Assembly (NCBI GenBank): GCA_036898135.1
Contig: CM072523.1
Location: 29,599,649 to 29,663,648, forward strand
Reading direction: 5' to 3'
Length of the DNA: 64,000 nt
DNA from: Oncomelania hupensis
Taxonomy: Eukaryota > Mollusca > Gastropoda > Littorinimorpha > Pomatiopsidae
Position numbers and translations under genes: made by a program
In this document: one piece after another, positions 32,510 through 45,391 of the stretch
Numbering within the stretch: position 1 is the first letter of the stretch
Layout of the letters: each line of letters begins with the position of its first letter
The notes under the pieces: model-generated
What the model was told of the DNA's origin: nothing
Databases searched by the model: none
Seen by the model: only the letters and a program-made list of their open reading frames with translations

Positions 32510-35078
32510 CAATCGTATCAAAACCCATGGACCAAAGAATATCTATTTTTAGTCCATGTCAAAACCTAAGGTTTACTGTGAACAGTGCATGCGCATGCGC
32601 ATCGCACATCGGACTGCGCATGCGCGTCATCAGTATTAAATTGCGGTTAAAAGTAGTAAATCGGGTCTCCTTGTGCCATGGAGTAGGTTGTCTCTCCCCC
32701 AATATATATTCCTCTGTTTTTGCACTATTTTTGGTTTATAGACTCCTTCATTTACCTATGAATTCATGTTGTAGTGAAAGTAAATTTGTAACATTAGCGT
32801 ATATAATTTTCTTACATTCGTTATGAACTAAATTTTGTTAAAATACTTTTCGCTCATGTACTTGTGCTATTTTTTTTTTTTTTTTGCTGGTTCATATTCT
32901 GTTTGAATGCAAAGATTTTGACTTTTACTACCAGTGGAAATGAACAACAATAAGATACTAAGTGACATAACTTTTTAAGTTTGCTTAAAGCCTAAACATT
33001 TTAAAATACATTCATCTGTTAGAAGATGTATGTGTTCTTTTTTCTCCAAAATGACTGCTATATGAATAACGCATGTCATGTGTGTAATCATAGGGGTATA
33101 TGGAGAGGGGTGGGGTGAGAGATATTTTAATTTTAATTTAATTTTGTTACAGTGTTATTGAGTTAATTATTTTTTATTGTTAGTTATTTAAATATGTTTA
33201 TTAATATGTTTATTTTCTTGTTTTCAATGTCTAAATCACTTAGGTGTATAAAAGACAATAAATGAGTAACACACAGGTTTTACCGATTTTAAAATATTTT
33301 ACTTTTGTTTTGAAATTGAAATGTCAAAAGAAATTTTCTATTGGAATTACTAATTGTAGTATTTTCTGTAACTTTTTGGGGATTTGTGTACATTTTTGTT
33401 CGTAGGCTAAGTATTATTTAGTTGCCAATTTACTTACAAAATTTTCAATTAAATTGTTACCAAAAAACATTTGTTTTGGAAATATAATACTTTTGTTCAG
33501 AGGTAACTTTCAATTTTTAGTTAATCGAGACAATACCAAGAAGGTTGTTGCATTTTCTGTGATGTTTCGACAATTATATACTTTTATTCTGAATTATAAA
33601 TTCATTCAAATCCTTTAAATTCTTTGCTTCAGTAAATATTTCATTTTAATTTTAAGACCATTACCTTGAACTGAACTGAAAATCACGGCAAATAGGTCCT
33701 TTAAATTTCACTATTTTACTCATATCTGTACACAAACATGTGAAGAAAATACCAAGAAATATATGTTGTTACCATTCTCTTCTGATGACATGTTTTGTTT
33801 TGGTTATGTTATACTGGTAAATTGATAGCAAATTAGTCTATCAGTTCTTTCTGAATTTTTAGTTGTCTTTCTTTTTTATATTTTAAAAAAATTAATGGTC
33901 ATGGTTATGATTACACTGAAATTGGATATAATTCAGAAATTTGTTGATTTGCATCTGCCTGTTCTCTTCAATCGTTGCATTGTGTACGTGTAGTCTGTAT
34001 GTTGGTATATATATATATGTGTGTAATGATGAGTGTGTGGGATGGTGTGAGTGTGAAGCAAGCACGTTCTGCACAGCCAAGGATGTGAAAACAGCCACCA
34101 GTTTAATCCCATGAATCCTAAGCATAATTAAGTAGCACTGCACATTAAGGAATTGGTGACACTGGAAAAGTGTTTTTAAGTTTCCCAATATCTGCCTTTG
34201 CATTCCTCAAATAACAAAATATTATGCTATTAGAATGTGCAAAAATAGCCTTTTAAGTCGTCATTGATGTGTTTAACATGTGCACTTTCATGCAATGAGC
34301 TGGGTTTTTTTCATCACCACCATATTCTGCACAATGTTTTTTTCTTTATTGAGTAGTGGCACAAGGTGCCCCATGGGGAGACACAAGCTACCTCTGGCAG
34401 GAGGAGGTTACCTACCGTTTTACTTCTGCAATAGCATGATGAATATACCTTAAAATTATGTTTTGCTTGTTTTGATTTGTAGCTGGATGATTGTTCTATC
34501 ATTTGGCGCTTCCTTGGATGATTTCTGTTAAAACTGAGTGAATCAATTCAATTCAATTCAATTCAATTCAATATTTTAATTTCACGTCTGTTCAAAACAC
34601 GTGTTTTTAGGCAAAATATAGAAGAATAACATTGAAATTAAATAAATAAAATATGTTTAAAAATTAAATAAATAATATCTTTTTTTAAAGAGTGAATAAG
34701 AGAAGAAGTTTATTTTTTCTAGCACAAGGTGCTACGCCCTCCAATATATTATTGATGTAAATAATTATATACTAAAATAGAAAAGAAGCGTATAATTTTG
34801 CTTTTCACGACGTTATTAAGCAAAACATATCTATACATATTAATGAAGAAATTACTTCAGCTTCTCAACAAAAATATATCAAAATAAATAAATAAAAATA
34901 AAACATTGGGATAGTAGGCTAGCAGCGAGAAAGAAAAAAAAGAAATAGTAGATCCTAGGGGACAATTCATCTTCTTATTCTTATCTTTTTCGCATTATTG
35001 TTGATTAATAGATGATACGAGTACTAAACTGAAATCGCTCAATTCGGTTATGATCACAGTCTGTGAAGTCCCGTCTTT
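32510..35078. other. Intergenic AT-rich sequence, no gene seen
   Basis: Holds a CATGCGCATGCGCATCGCA palindromic cluster near 32586-32604, a poly-T run at about 32871 and an (AATTC)n microsatellite at 34544-34571. Nothing coding recognised. Confidence 0.5.
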
Positions 35079-35089
35079 CCTATCCTATC

Positions 35090-36907
35090 CTATCCTGTCC
35101 CATAACCCGAAGGTCGTAGGGGCACCACAGATGATCGCTTAACCAGCATACTCCATCTTTCTCTGTCCTCAGCAGCCCTCATGGCTTCGCTCAGTGTCAA
35201 ACCAGTCCATTCTCGAATGTTGTCCTCCCACCTCTTTTTCGGTCTCCCCCTTCTTCTACCTCCTTGCACTGTGCCTTGCAGAATGGTCTTTGCAAGGCCT
35301 GATGATCTGGTGACGTGGCCATACCATCGGAGTTTCCGTTTCTTCACCACTGTGAGCAGGTCATCGTGTTGTCCAATGGCTTGTGTGATGGTCTGTCGGA
35401 CTTCAACGTTGGTGATGTGTTGGGTATAGGAAATGCACAGAAGTCTTCTGTAGCACCTCATCTCCATGCTTTGTATTCTTCGTTGGAGATCTGCTGTGAG
35501 GGTCCATGCTTCGCAAGCATATAGGAAGATGGAGATGACCAGAGAGCGCAGCAGTCTTACTTTGGAATGTAGACTGATGGTTCTGTCTTTCCAAATGGGC
35601 TTCAACCTTGTCAGGGCAGCAGTTGTTTGTGCGATCCTGGAGAGGACTTCCTGTCGAGACCCATTGTCTGACACAATGGCTCCTAAATATTTGAAGCTGT
35701 GCACTGTGTTGAGGGATTGGCCTTGTACTTTGATGTCCGTGTTGATGCCATTGGTGTTGTTGGTCATCATTTTGGTCTTCTCTGCACTTATTTCCATTCC
35801 ATAAGCTCTGGAGGTGGTGTCAAGCCTCTGTACAAGCTGTTCAAGTTCTTGTTCCTCTCCAGCCAATCCATCAATATCATCCGCAAAACGAAGATTGGAG
35901 ATTGCTCTGCCCCCTATGCTGACTGTGCCTTCGTGATCTGCAAGAGCATCTGACATGATGCGCTCTAGGAAGATGTTGAAGAGTGTTGGAGAGAGTAGGC
36001 ATCCTTGACGCACACCGATTGTTGTTCTGAACCAGTTCCCGATGACGCTGTTATGGAGGACTGCACTGGTAGCCTTGTCATACAGGCTTTTGATGACTTC
36101 TATAATTTTAGGGCTGATGTTGTACACTTTCATGGTTGCCCATAGAGCTGCATGCCAGACTCGGTCAAATGCCTTCTTGAAGTCTATGAACACATGATAT
36201 AGATGTTGTTGGTGCTGTAGGTATTTCTCACAGATTATTCTGAGGTTGAAAATCTGTTCAGTGGTACTTCGCCCTGCCATGAATCCTGCTTGTTCTTCAG
36301 CTATGATTTGTTCAGCTTGTGGTTTCAACCTGTTGAGTATTATTTTCAGGAGGACCTTGCTGGGATGGCTGATGAGGCTGATGGTGCGGTAATTTTCACA
36401 CTCCTGAAGGTTACCTTTTTTGGGAAGAGTGATGACAAGCGACTGGGTCCATGGTGTAGGCCATTCCCGACTCTGCCAGATCTTGTTACAGATAATGGTG
36501 AGAGCATCAGTCATCGCTTCTCCTCCTGCTTGTAGCAGTTCCGCTGGTATGTTGTCCACTCCCGCTGACTTCCCTTTCTTCAGCGATTGCACTGCTGCCT
36601 CAACTTCTTCCCGGAGAATTGGGAGGATTTCTTCTTCTTCTCTGCTCTCGGGACATGCTAGAACTGATGGGTCTCCATTTGGTGTATGGTTGTAAAGGTC
36701 AGAGCAGTACTCTGTCCATCTGTCCAAGACTTCTTGTTCTTCTGTAAGGCAAATGCCAGACTTGCTTTGGATAGTGGAGACTTTGGGCTGTTTAACACTT
36801 GTCAGCCGCTTCACAGTCTGGTAGGCCTTCTTGCTGTTGTTCTTGTTCAGATTGTTCTCTATTTCCTGGCATTGATCTTCTATCCAGTTCTCCTTTGCTG
36901 TGCGCAT
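35090..36907 (-). CDS. RTE reverse transcriptase (605 codons)
   Basis: Encodes the RT half of an RTE-type protein: LHYRTxS-type fingers, FIDFKKAFDRVWH, GVRQGCLLSPTLFNIF and LRFADDIDG (catalytic Asp pair), followed by the C-terminal blocks EMRCYRRLLCISY, KLRWYGHVTRSSGLAKTIL and GRRRGRPKKRWEDNIREW found in many invertebrate RTE proteins. The start is arbitrary because a frameshift separates it from the endonuclease. A transposon gene, not a host gene. Confidence 0.92.
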   Translation of the reverse strand: MRTAKENWIEDQCQEIENNLNKNNSKKAYQTVKRLTSVKQPKVSTIQSKSGICLTEEQEVLDRWTEYCSDLYNHTPNGDPSVLACPESREEEEILPILREEVEAAVQSLKKGKSAGVDNIPAELLQAGGEAMTDALTIICNKIWQSREWPTPWTQSLVITLPKKGNLQECENYRTISLISHPSKVLLKIILNRLKPQAEQIIAEEQAGFMAGRSTTEQIFNLRIICEKYLQHQQHLYHVFIDFKKAFDRVWHAALWATMKVYNISPKIIEVIKSLYDKATSAVLHNSVIGNWFRTTIGVRQGCLLSPTLFNIFLERIMSDALADHEGTVSIGGRAISNLRFADDIDGLAGEEQELEQLVQRLDTTSRAYGMEISAEKTKMMTNNTNGINTDIKVQGQSLNTVHSFKYLGAIVSDNGSRQEVLSRIAQTTAALTRLKPIWKDRTISLHSKVRLLRSLVISIFLYACEAWTLTADLQRRIQSMEMRCYRRLLCISYTQHITNVEVRQTITQAIGQHDDLLTVVKKRKLRWYGHVTRSSGLAKTILQGTVQGGRRRGRPKKRWEDNIREWTGLTLSEAMRAAEDRERWSMLVKRSSVVPLRPSGYGTG

Positions 36908-36944
36908 GCCTTTTCGGATGTCATTGTTGATTTTTCGGTAGACA

Positions 36945-38189
36945 TCAGCTCCCTGTGAGGTGTTCTTTTTCTTTTTTTAACTCTCTTCGTTTATCACACA
37001 GATCCAAAAGTTCAGGTGTGATCCACGGCTTCTTCTTTGGTCGGTGCTTGCCAAGGATCTCAGTGGCGGCATCTGTTACAGCTGAGTTGAAGGTATTGGT
37101 CATGGTGTTGACATCTACTTCGCCTGCCCCCAAAATAAGCAGTGGTGCAAATTTCCCTCCAATTGTGGCCTGAAATATTTTTGCCACCTCCGGGTCTTGC
37201 AGTTTGTCCAGGTCGAACTTCAGCCTAGTGCACTTTGCTGTATTTACTCTCTTCAAATGGAGCCGGAAAGACATCATCACGAGATCGTGGTCACTTCCAA
37301 TGTCTGCTCCTGGAAAAGTGCGTGTCCTGCCAATGTTGATGCTTGATCTGAAGCGTTTCTTGACCATGATGTAGTCGATCTGGTTGTGATGTTCCCCGCC
37401 GGGACTGTGCCATGTCCATCGTCTGGATTTTTTGTGGAGACCAAGCGTGTTTGCCAGTACCAGATTGTTGTATCTGGCAAACTCCAATAGCCTCAGACCC
37501 CTGTCATTTGTCTCGTTGTTGCAGTGGGGTCCGCATGTGTCTCCCCAGTTGTGGTGCGCATCTTGGCCAACCTTGGCATTCCAGTCGCCTTGCACTATGA
37601 CTATGTCCTTCTTCGGCACTTGGTCAAGGACCGCCTGTATATTTTCATAAAAATCCTCCACTTCGCTGTCTTCATAGTCTGATGTTGGGGCATAGGCCTG
37701 GATGATGGTAATGTTGAAAGGGGTTGCTCTCAGACGGATGGTAATGAGTCTACTGGAGACTGGGCGGCAACCCATGACAGTGGCTAGAATGTTCTTGTGG
37801 ACCAAGAATCCAACGCCGTGTTCGTGCCTGTCATCTCTACCGCTGAAATAGAGCTTGTGGCCTTTGTCAGTCGTTGTTTCACCTAGGCCTTTCCAGCGCA
37901 GTTCGCTGATACCTAGAACGTTCCATCGATAGTGGTCCAGCTCGTGGGCCAGTTCTTCTAATTTTCCTTCCGCAGTTAGGGTCCTGACATTCCAGGTTCC
38001 TATGACGATGTTGTTTCTCGTGCGGATCTTGCTAATTTGTCCATCAGTAGCATACTTTTCACCTCCGTCCTGGTGGCCAACGGAAGGCGCGGTCCTTGTG
38101 TAGCCGGGCGACGACCGATCCGGCATGGAATTAGTGGATAGCCTCATCATGTGTTGTGTCTTGGGCAAAAAAGACCTGGCAGGGCCCAA
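36945..38189 (-). CDS. RTE apurinic-like endonuclease frame
   Basis: Endonuclease of the exonuclease/endonuclease/phosphatase fold with expected residues: IGTWNVRTL (Asn), GISELRWKG (Glu), VQGDWNAKVG (Asp-x-Asn), QIDYIMV and GSDHDLV (Asp-His). It would nick target DNA to prime reverse transcription. Proteins of this type are often mislabelled craniofacial development protein 2-like in databases. It ends early at the frameshift after KKEKEHLTGS. Confidence 0.9.
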   Translation of the reverse strand: MGPARSFLPKTQHMMRLSTNSMPDRSSPGYTRTAPSVGHQDGGEKYATDGQISKIRTRNNIVIGTWNVRTLTAEGKLEELAHELDHYRWNVLGISELRWKGLGETTTDKGHKLYFSGRDDRHEHGVGFLVHKNILATVMGCRPVSSRLITIRLRATPFNITIIQAYAPTSDYEDSEVEDFYENIQAVLDQVPKKDIVIVQGDWNAKVGQDAHHNWGDTCGPHCNNETNDRGLRLLEFARYNNLVLANTLGLHKKSRRWTWHSPGGEHHNQIDYIMVKKRFRSSINIGRTRTFPGADIGSDHDLVMMSFRLHLKRVNTAKCTRLKFDLDKLQDPEVAKIFQATIGGKFAPLLILGAGEVDVNTMTNTFNSAVTDAATEILGKHRPKKKPWITPELLDLCDKRRELKKEKEHLTGS

Positions 38190-38797
38190 TCCTCTCCAGG
38201 CTGTTGGCCACAGCCGAAATCCACGAATACAGTGTGGCTCGCCTTGGCCCTGAGCACGTGGTCGTTGAACCTGTAGTAACGTGAGGTTCCTCCGCCCTGG
38301 CCGGTGACTTCTGTGTAGAAGACTTTCGCCCAGTGATGCCGTGCTAACATCACCCCTGTTAGTCGCCTCTTACGACACGCCGGGAAACGTTGGGTCTATT
38401 CTATTTGCCCGAACCCACAGAGCCTCGTAGGCCTCGTAGGCCTCAATTACACAATTACATACTATAGAGTCTGTGTTTGTTTCATGACAGATCAGTGCAA
38501 ATTATGATGTAAAAATTCAAAAACTTACTTTTTTTTTTTTAACTCGTTTAATTATTCCCGGGGGATGTTTAACAATCAACAGTAAGTTAATTCCTTTCGT
38601 TAGTTTCATAATTTTGCCGCTGTTGACATATTATTTAGATCTAGGTGCGGTGCGACGAACAGAATTGTTGTTTCCATCTCACATCAACAAAAACTAAAAA
38701 GTGTAGGCGATCACAGCGTTCGAACTAGACATGAAATAGAAGTGCATACTCCGCCCCTGTTCATCCATTGGCTCAGGTTATACCCATTTTATCAGGT

Positions 38798-39375
38798 TTG
38801 TTTTTTGTTTTATTGTTGCTTTAGGTCCAGCGGACTCTTCCGAGCCAAATCAGGACCGGACAACCCCCGATCCGCATAAAAGATATGCTGAAACAACCCT
38901 AGTGGGAAAATTGAATGCCCTCCACCGGCCAGTCACTTTACAATAAAGACATCCCACGCGGGGGACGGCTGAGGGTTGACCTCAACTACGCGAACACCCC
39001 GGTTACAAAAACAAAATAGAATACAACCATCATTATAAATCATCAACAAAACACATACATATAAAATGCCTATAGTGCGAAATAATACAATCATAGGAAG
39101 CCCTAGTGACCACCCGGCAGAAAGCGTCCAACACTCCCAAGCTGATCCAACAGACCTCATACACAAACAAGGAGTCTTGTCCAGGAAGAGTTTTCAAGAA
39201 AAAAGGTAGGTCATTGATCTAGCGAAGAAGAAGAAAGTATAGCAGAGTGATAGGACAGATCAGGAATGGGAAAGAGCAAATGATGAAGACAGCGACAGTG
39301 GGAATTTAAAGCACTAAATTTCCAGAAAGTGGGGATACTATTTATACTGAAACCCCCGGCACTCCAACGGGGGGA
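38798..39375 (-). mobile_element. ~550-bp TATA-bearing retroposed element, copy 2
   Basis: Reverse-oriented copy of 25666-26212. The 12-bp duplication ATTTTATCAGGT flanks it at 38786-38797 and 39376-39387. Its 3' tail is CAATAAAACAAAAAACAAAC instead of (TAATG)n. Confidence 0.87.
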
Positions 39376-39732
39376 ATTTTATCAGGTAGTTCGCATCTGA
39401 TTCATTCATTCGTTAGATTAGATATCCCCGGACACAGACGCACAAAAGAAATCTACATAAAATTTCAAGACCACTGTTAAAGAAATCATTGGGTGCAGGA
39501 GTACACATTTAACATGTTACCAGTATTAAAATAAATAGCTGGGGATAAGGTAAATAAAATGTAAGAAAACAATAACATCTTGTACATGTATACATTAATT
39601 TTCTCATCTGCTGAAATACCCATGAGACACCGAGGACGATACGCGCATGAGCAGAAGAAAATTAAGGTCAAGGTCAAGTAGGATATACTTCCGGACAGAC
39701 TTTTGTGAAATAAACCACAGGCTGTGAAGATT

Positions 39733-39830
39733 AGTCTTCGTAGGCCTCAATTACTTACTATACATACTTATGTAGGAGACCTACGAGTTTACAAAGACGA
39801 AAGTAAAGACTTCAGAGACTGTGAATAAAC
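39733..39830 (-). repeat. Dispersed repeat, inverted copy of 20957-21053
   Basis: About 85% similar by eye to the other copy. It borders GATTAGTCTTCGTAGGCCTC. Confidence 0.65.
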
Positions 39831-40169
39831 AGGGTTTGGGATTGTCCTAATTAACGTCAATTCGACGCAATACAACGGAAAAGTAGGTCGTATACTATTA
39901 CTGGCAGGTAAGGAATAATGTTCTACAGGTTTTCAGTCTTTTTGTGAACTGACATTATTTTTATTATTTAGGGACTAAAATATGATGATGCGGGGTTCAT
40001 TTATTATTGAATTTATTAAACCACTCACCAGAGAATCTTGTTTACACTTTTGATTTACTGCACTGACACAGTAATTTTTATTTTTTAAATACATTTTTAG
40101 CGTGGAATATGGAAAATTGCCACATCGAGATCGGACAATATTTTATGAGCGCCCTTTGCAATACATTGT

Positions 40170-42088
40170 CCAAAGAGAGATGAAAAAGAAAAAGAACACC
40201 TCACAGGGAGCTGATGCCTACCGAAAAAAATCAACAATGACATCCGAAAAGGTATGCGCACAGCAAAGGAGAACTGGATAGAAGGTCAATGCTAGGAAAT
40301 AGAAAACAGTCTGAACAAGAACAACAGCAAGAAGGCCTACCAGACTGTGAAGCGGCTGACAAGTGTTAAACAGCCCAAAATCTCCACGATCCAAAGCAAG
40401 TCTGGCATATGCCTTACTGAACAAGAAGTCTTGGAGAGTACTGCTCTGATCTTTACAACCACACACCAAACGGAGACCCATCAGTTCTAGCATGTCCCGA
40501 GAACAGATACGCAGAAAAAATCCTCCCAATTCTCCTAGAAGAAGTTGAGGCAGCAGTGCAATCGCGCGCTGAAGAAAGGGAAGTCAGCGGCAGTGGACAA
40601 CATACCCGTGGAACTGCTTCAAGCAGGAGGAGAAGCGATGATTGACACACTCACCATTATCTGTAACAAGATATGACAGAGTGGGGAATGGCCTACACCA
40701 TAGACCCAGTTGCTTGTCATCATTCTTCCAAAAAAAAGGTAGCCTTTAGGAGTGTGAAAATTACCTCATCAGCCATCCCAGCAAGGTCCTCCTGAAAATA
40801 ATACTCAACTGGTTGAAACCCCAAGCTGAACAAATCATAGATGAAGACCAAGCAGGATTCAGGGCAGGGCGAAGTACCACTGAACAGATTTTTAACCTCA
40901 GAATAATCTGCAAAAAATACCTACAGCACCAACAACATCTATATCATGTGTTCGTAGACATCAAGAAAGCGTTTGACCAAGTCTGGCATGCAGCTCTGTG
41001 GGCAACCATGAGAGTGTACAACATCAGCCCTAAAATTATTGAAGTCATCAAAAACCTGTATGACAAGGCTACTAGTGCAGTCCTCCATAACAGCACCATC
41101 GGAAACTGGTTCAGAACAACAATCGGTGTGCGTCAAGGATGCCTACTCTCTCCAACACTCTTCAACATCTTCCTAGAGCGCATTATGTCAGATGCCCTTG
41201 CAGATCATGAAGGCACAGTCAGCATAGGGGGTAGAGCAATCTCCAACCTTCGTTTTGGGGATGACATTGATGGATTGGCTGGAGAGGAACAAGAACTTGA
41301 ACAGCTGGTTCAGAGGCTTGACACCACCTCCAGAGCCTTTGGAATGAAAATAAGTGCAGAGAAGACCAAAATAATGACCAACAACACCAATGGCATCAAC
41401 ATTGACATCAAAGTCCAAGGCCAATTCCTCAATGCATTGCATAGCTTCAAATATTTAGGAGCCATTGTAACAGACAATGGGTCCTGACAGGAAGTCATCT
41501 CCAGGATCGCACAAACAACTGCTGCCCTGGCAAGGTTGAAGCCCATTTGGAAAGACAGGTCCATCAGTCTACATTCCAAAGTAAGACTGCTGCGCTCCCT
41601 TGTCATTTACATCTTCCTATACACCTGCAAAAAAAGGACCTTCACAGCAGATCTACAGCGAAGAATGCAAAGCATGGAGATGAGGTGGTACAGAAGACTT
41701 CTGGGCATTTCCTTTAGGCTTTACCCAGCCCATCACCAACAACGAAGTCCGACAGACCATCACACAAGCGAGCCATTAAACAACACGATGACCTGCTCAC
41801 AGTGGTGAATAAATGTAAACTCCGATGGTATGGCCACATCACCAGATCATCAGGTCTTGCAAAGACCATTCTGCAAGGCACAGTGCAAAGAGGTAGTAGA
41901 AGAGGGAGACTGAAAAAGAGGTGGGAGGACAGCATTCGAGAATGGACTGGTTTGACACTAAAACCAGAGCAAAACTATGAGGGTTGCTGAGGACAGAGAA
42001 AAATCGTGTACAAAATTAAAGTCAAATTAAACGATCATCTGTGGTGCCCCTACAACCTCCAAGTTACGGGATAGGATAGGATAGGAAT
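40170..42088 (+). mobile_element. RTE LINE, 5'-truncated and decayed
   Basis: Begins in the linker (GAAAAAGAACACCTCACAGG) and ends GTTACGGGATAGGATAGGAT. It lacks the endonuclease. Stops and frameshifts break the RT frame: TAG in GAAGGTCAATGCTAGG, TGA after GACAATGGGTCC, and others near 41980. Confidence 0.9.
40813..41487 (+). pseudogene. RTE reverse transcriptase core, degraded
   Basis: 224-codon remnant with HVFVDIKKAFDQVWH, GVRQGCLLSPTLF and LRFGDDIDG. In the catalytic box FADD the Ala is Gly here (FGDD). It is followed in frame by a TGA where the intact copy has an Arg codon. Confidence 0.88.
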
Positions 42089-42089
42089 C

Positions 42090-45000
42090 AAGATGTCAAA
42101 ATGTTCTGTATTCCGTGTCTAACATGCATGATGCAAGTGACATTTATGTATTGATTTTTTCAATTTACTTTGGCAAAGGTATTTCCAGACACTCACATAA
42201 AATAAATTGCCAAAAAAATTAGCATTTTCAAAAGTGTTTATTGTTTTGGTGGTATTGTGACTAGACTTTATAATTAAATGTTTAGTAGTACATGTAGTAG
42301 TAGTAATAGTAGTAGTAGTAGTCCTAGCGAAGCAAAAGGATAACATGGAAATATGGACCACTGTCTGAACTATATCAACAACAACAAAATTATCAATATC
42401 GGTTCAGCTAAATTTTAGATAAAGCTTTAAACATGTTTAGGAAATGGTGAACCATGATGAATTTGACCTTTGAGAAATGAATGATGTAACAGGCTTAGCA
42501 GTAGTTAAAGTATCCGCAAAATAAAAATGATTAATTTCAGTTATTTTTTAGATAAGGCAAAAAGTGTGTTTTTAACAAAAAAGTGAAATTCAGAGCGATG
42601 TCTTAGACCAACCAACTGACCAACAACCGGACTGCTACTGAAGGAGGAGAAGAAGAAGAAGGATGACCCATGATTGTAAGGCAGGACGCTATGTAATATT
42701 ACTATTAAGTTTGGTCAAATATTATTTAGTGATTCTTGAGATATGGCGTCTAACGACCCAACCATCAGACTGACATTTGGTTTATTTAGAGTTCGCAGCA
42801 TAAGTTCTGCAGGGAATTTGGACAAACAGGACCATATGGACAACTTCCGACAAGTAGACATCAGTGCCCAAGTCTGTCGTTCCGATAGCCATAAAAGGTT
42901 CCTGTGACATATTTGTACAGATACAGGCTAACTACTGTACACATTGCTTTCCAGTTGATACCACATAGGAATGTTTATAATACCTGAGACAAACCCAAGT
43001 GATTAAAACAAGACAGCAAATCAAATCTTTATTGCTTTTCATAAAAACAGACTCATGCACATTGTTGAAGATGCTGACAACCTACTCGGAGTTTAAAGAC
43101 TATCAAGAGAAAGAAGGGAGAGCAACAATCGGTGAATAACGGCAGCACATTTAGAGACACAGAGAGAGAGAGAGAGAGGGAGAGATAGCAAGCAACAATC
43201 TGTGAACAGCAACTGCAGCACAATAACAACAGTATTTTATAAAATCATTAGTTTATTTTAGTATTGTAAACTTGTATTCTATAGTTGTGTAATTATTTAT
43301 TATTTATTTATTTAATCGTTCTTATATAGCCCTTTTTAGCTAAAGAGCTGCTCAAGGCGCTGGCAGATACAGGATCTAACTCAAGCCGCCCGAGGCGCCA
43401 ACTTGCAGCCTTTGGGCGCACCGTAATAACGACCCAGACAACTGAGCACAATCCTGGGCAGCCAGGGATGGGGGAGAAATTATAACAAATCAATTAAGGA
43501 TGTCCATAAAATATTTCGTTTGTAAAATAGTTAGTATAAAGAAGATGGTCATGTTGGGCTTCATTCGACATTGTCTTATTCTGGTAGTTTTATAGCATCT
43601 TTACATAACTGCACAGCACAGAATAAAAGAAAGTGATCTAAAATGTTATTCTAATGGTAAATTTACATTTGTTTGAAACACATGTACAGGAAGAATCAGG
43701 TACATGAAAGTGCCGCACCAGTAATGCTAACATAACACACACACACACACACAAATATATATGGAAACTTTTATTTTCCTGATTTTGTACTCAGTCCACA
43801 AAATAAACTTCAGTGTATAAAACAATAAATGTGGTAAATGCATTCAACAAAATCAACATTGTATGCGTCAATTACATGATTGTGTAATTAATAAACATTA
43901 AAGACAGTTTCAGGGATAAGGAGTACTAAAATTATGATACAGATCACAGCGTGTAAAGATTTTTGTAGTTCGACTTACTCACTGACCTAATGCGTATATG
44001 AAAAGGATAAATCAATAACTTCATTAATAATAATAATAATAATACCTTTAATATTGTGCATCTGCCATTATATATTCACAACTTGGCAAACATTCAGAGG
44101 TCTACTGGTGTAGGATTACTAGTACTAGTAGTAAAATCATATAAATCAATTACATTATGGTATTAGGATCCAGGAATAAAAAATGAGAGTGGAATGGTTT
44201 GGATGCAGAGTCATAATAAATGAGGCTATAATTAAAATGTGGAATAAACAAAACATTGTATGCAAATAGTCGCAGTAATAAATTATGATTAGTAAAAAAC
44301 CATAATGATCATATTCATAGTACTTATACTGAAAGACTTGAATAAAGTGTAATATACACTATGTCAAATAATAAAAATACAATGTCAATAAATACAATAA
44401 AGTACAATGTCACGTAACTAAAAGATATATATATGTTCGTCATAAATTATGGAAGTTCATGCAAATATAATCAAACTACTTGCATGCAGAAGATGCAAAC
44501 ATTTGCTGTAAAAATAATGTATATAACTGTTTTAATCAGTAATATTCCTAGGAGCTGTTAAATATTGTAGGGAAATTCTTATGTATCCTTACTGAGTAAA
44601 TTATCACCATATAAAAATTTTAATGTAATAATAAAATGGGTGCAAAATATGTAAATTCTGTGAATTTAGAACATGATTTCTTATTAACTCTTTAGTCTCA
44701 TTCAATGAGTTGGAACATATTGTGAGTTTGCTTTTAAACATTTTCTTGCACTCAAGCCTGACTTTGAATGGAAACTGCAAGAGTAATTTGGCGAGGAATT
44801 TAAGAGCAGGATATATATTTATTCCGAAGAAGTTTGTAAGCTAGGGGAAGAAGACAAGGCATCTAGCAGTTCATGGTTTATAATGGACTAGGGACAAGTA
44901 CCTAAACTGTTCTTTGCGTTCTAGTTATAAAGAATGATTTGCAGGAAAGATATTCATGTTTCATCTTAATATTGGGATAGAAAAAAAGATAGTACTGATA

Positions 45001-45160
45001 CTTCTAGAAATGAAGAAACATTTATGGTGGGGTGTGACAGGAGACATTTTTTAGCGTTTGCTTTAAAATAAATGAAAGTGATTGGGAGAAGAGTGTACCT
45101 GTGTGTTGGGGGTAAAGAGGGGTGGGTGGGTAAGGAAATAAAAGGTTCAATCTTCACATT
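42090..45160. other. Intergenic, SINE fragment but no gene
   Basis: AT-rich. Includes a small (TAG)n at about 42290-42320, (GA)n at 43159-43180, (CA)n at 43737-43753, and the SINE piece at 43312-43490. No coding frame recognised. Confidence 0.5.
43312..43490 (-). mobile_element. SINE 3' fragment (minus strand)
   Basis: Matches the 3' half of the SINE at 7322-7742: CGTTCTTATATAGC, GGCAGATACAGGATCTAACT, TCCTGGGCAGCCAGGGATGG. Confidence 0.82.
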
Positions 45161-45172
45161 ATCCTTTTATGC

Positions 45173-45391
45173 TCAGCAGTGAGGGAGAGAAGGAAGACTG
45201 AAGCCTTGATCTTGTTGTCGTTGCAGTATAGGAGTGGTGGTTTCCACTTTGTGCTGGTCTGCGTTGTTGTTGGTGGACCGAGCGAGGTTGTAGTAGCCAA
45301 CAGAGACATCTTGGGTGGACTCTTGCTGTGTTGGCACTTTGGACTCCAACAACACTGTGTAGTCTTTCTGCATCCTGCTTACTCCCGGCAC
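45173..45391 (-). CDS. Possible terminal exon of an unknown gene
   Basis: Minus-strand frame after a plausible acceptor (GATGTGTTGTACAG|GTGCCG) reads GVSRMQKDYTVLLESKV, VGYYNLARSTNNNADQHKV and LQRQQDQGFSLPSLPHC before a stop. Composition is more gene-like than its surroundings and the stretch is GC-richer. The plus strand is also open here and no upstream exon was found, so this is weak. Confidence 0.28.
   Translation of the reverse strand: MPGVSRMQKDYTVLLESKVPTQQESTQDVSVGYYNLARSTNNNADQHKVETTTPILQRQQDQGFSLPSLPHC

Larger units (their letters stand above)
35079..38420 (-). mobile_element. RTE-clade LINE, nearly full length
   Basis: Minus-strand element: a 5' leader with GTGTCGTAAGAGGCGACTAA (about 38355-38380), an endonuclease frame (36945-38189), an RT frame (35090-36907) and an (ATCCT)n tail at 35079. 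The two frames would be continuous but for a one-base length difference in an A-run near 36970-36990 (compare the copy at 40185). The longest of nine copies in the window. Confidence 0.9.

Noticed and set aside
36945..38189. Host gene resembling craniofacial development protein 2
   Set aside because: That label is commonly applied to RTE endonucleases; the catalytic motifs and adjoining RT show that it is a transposon.
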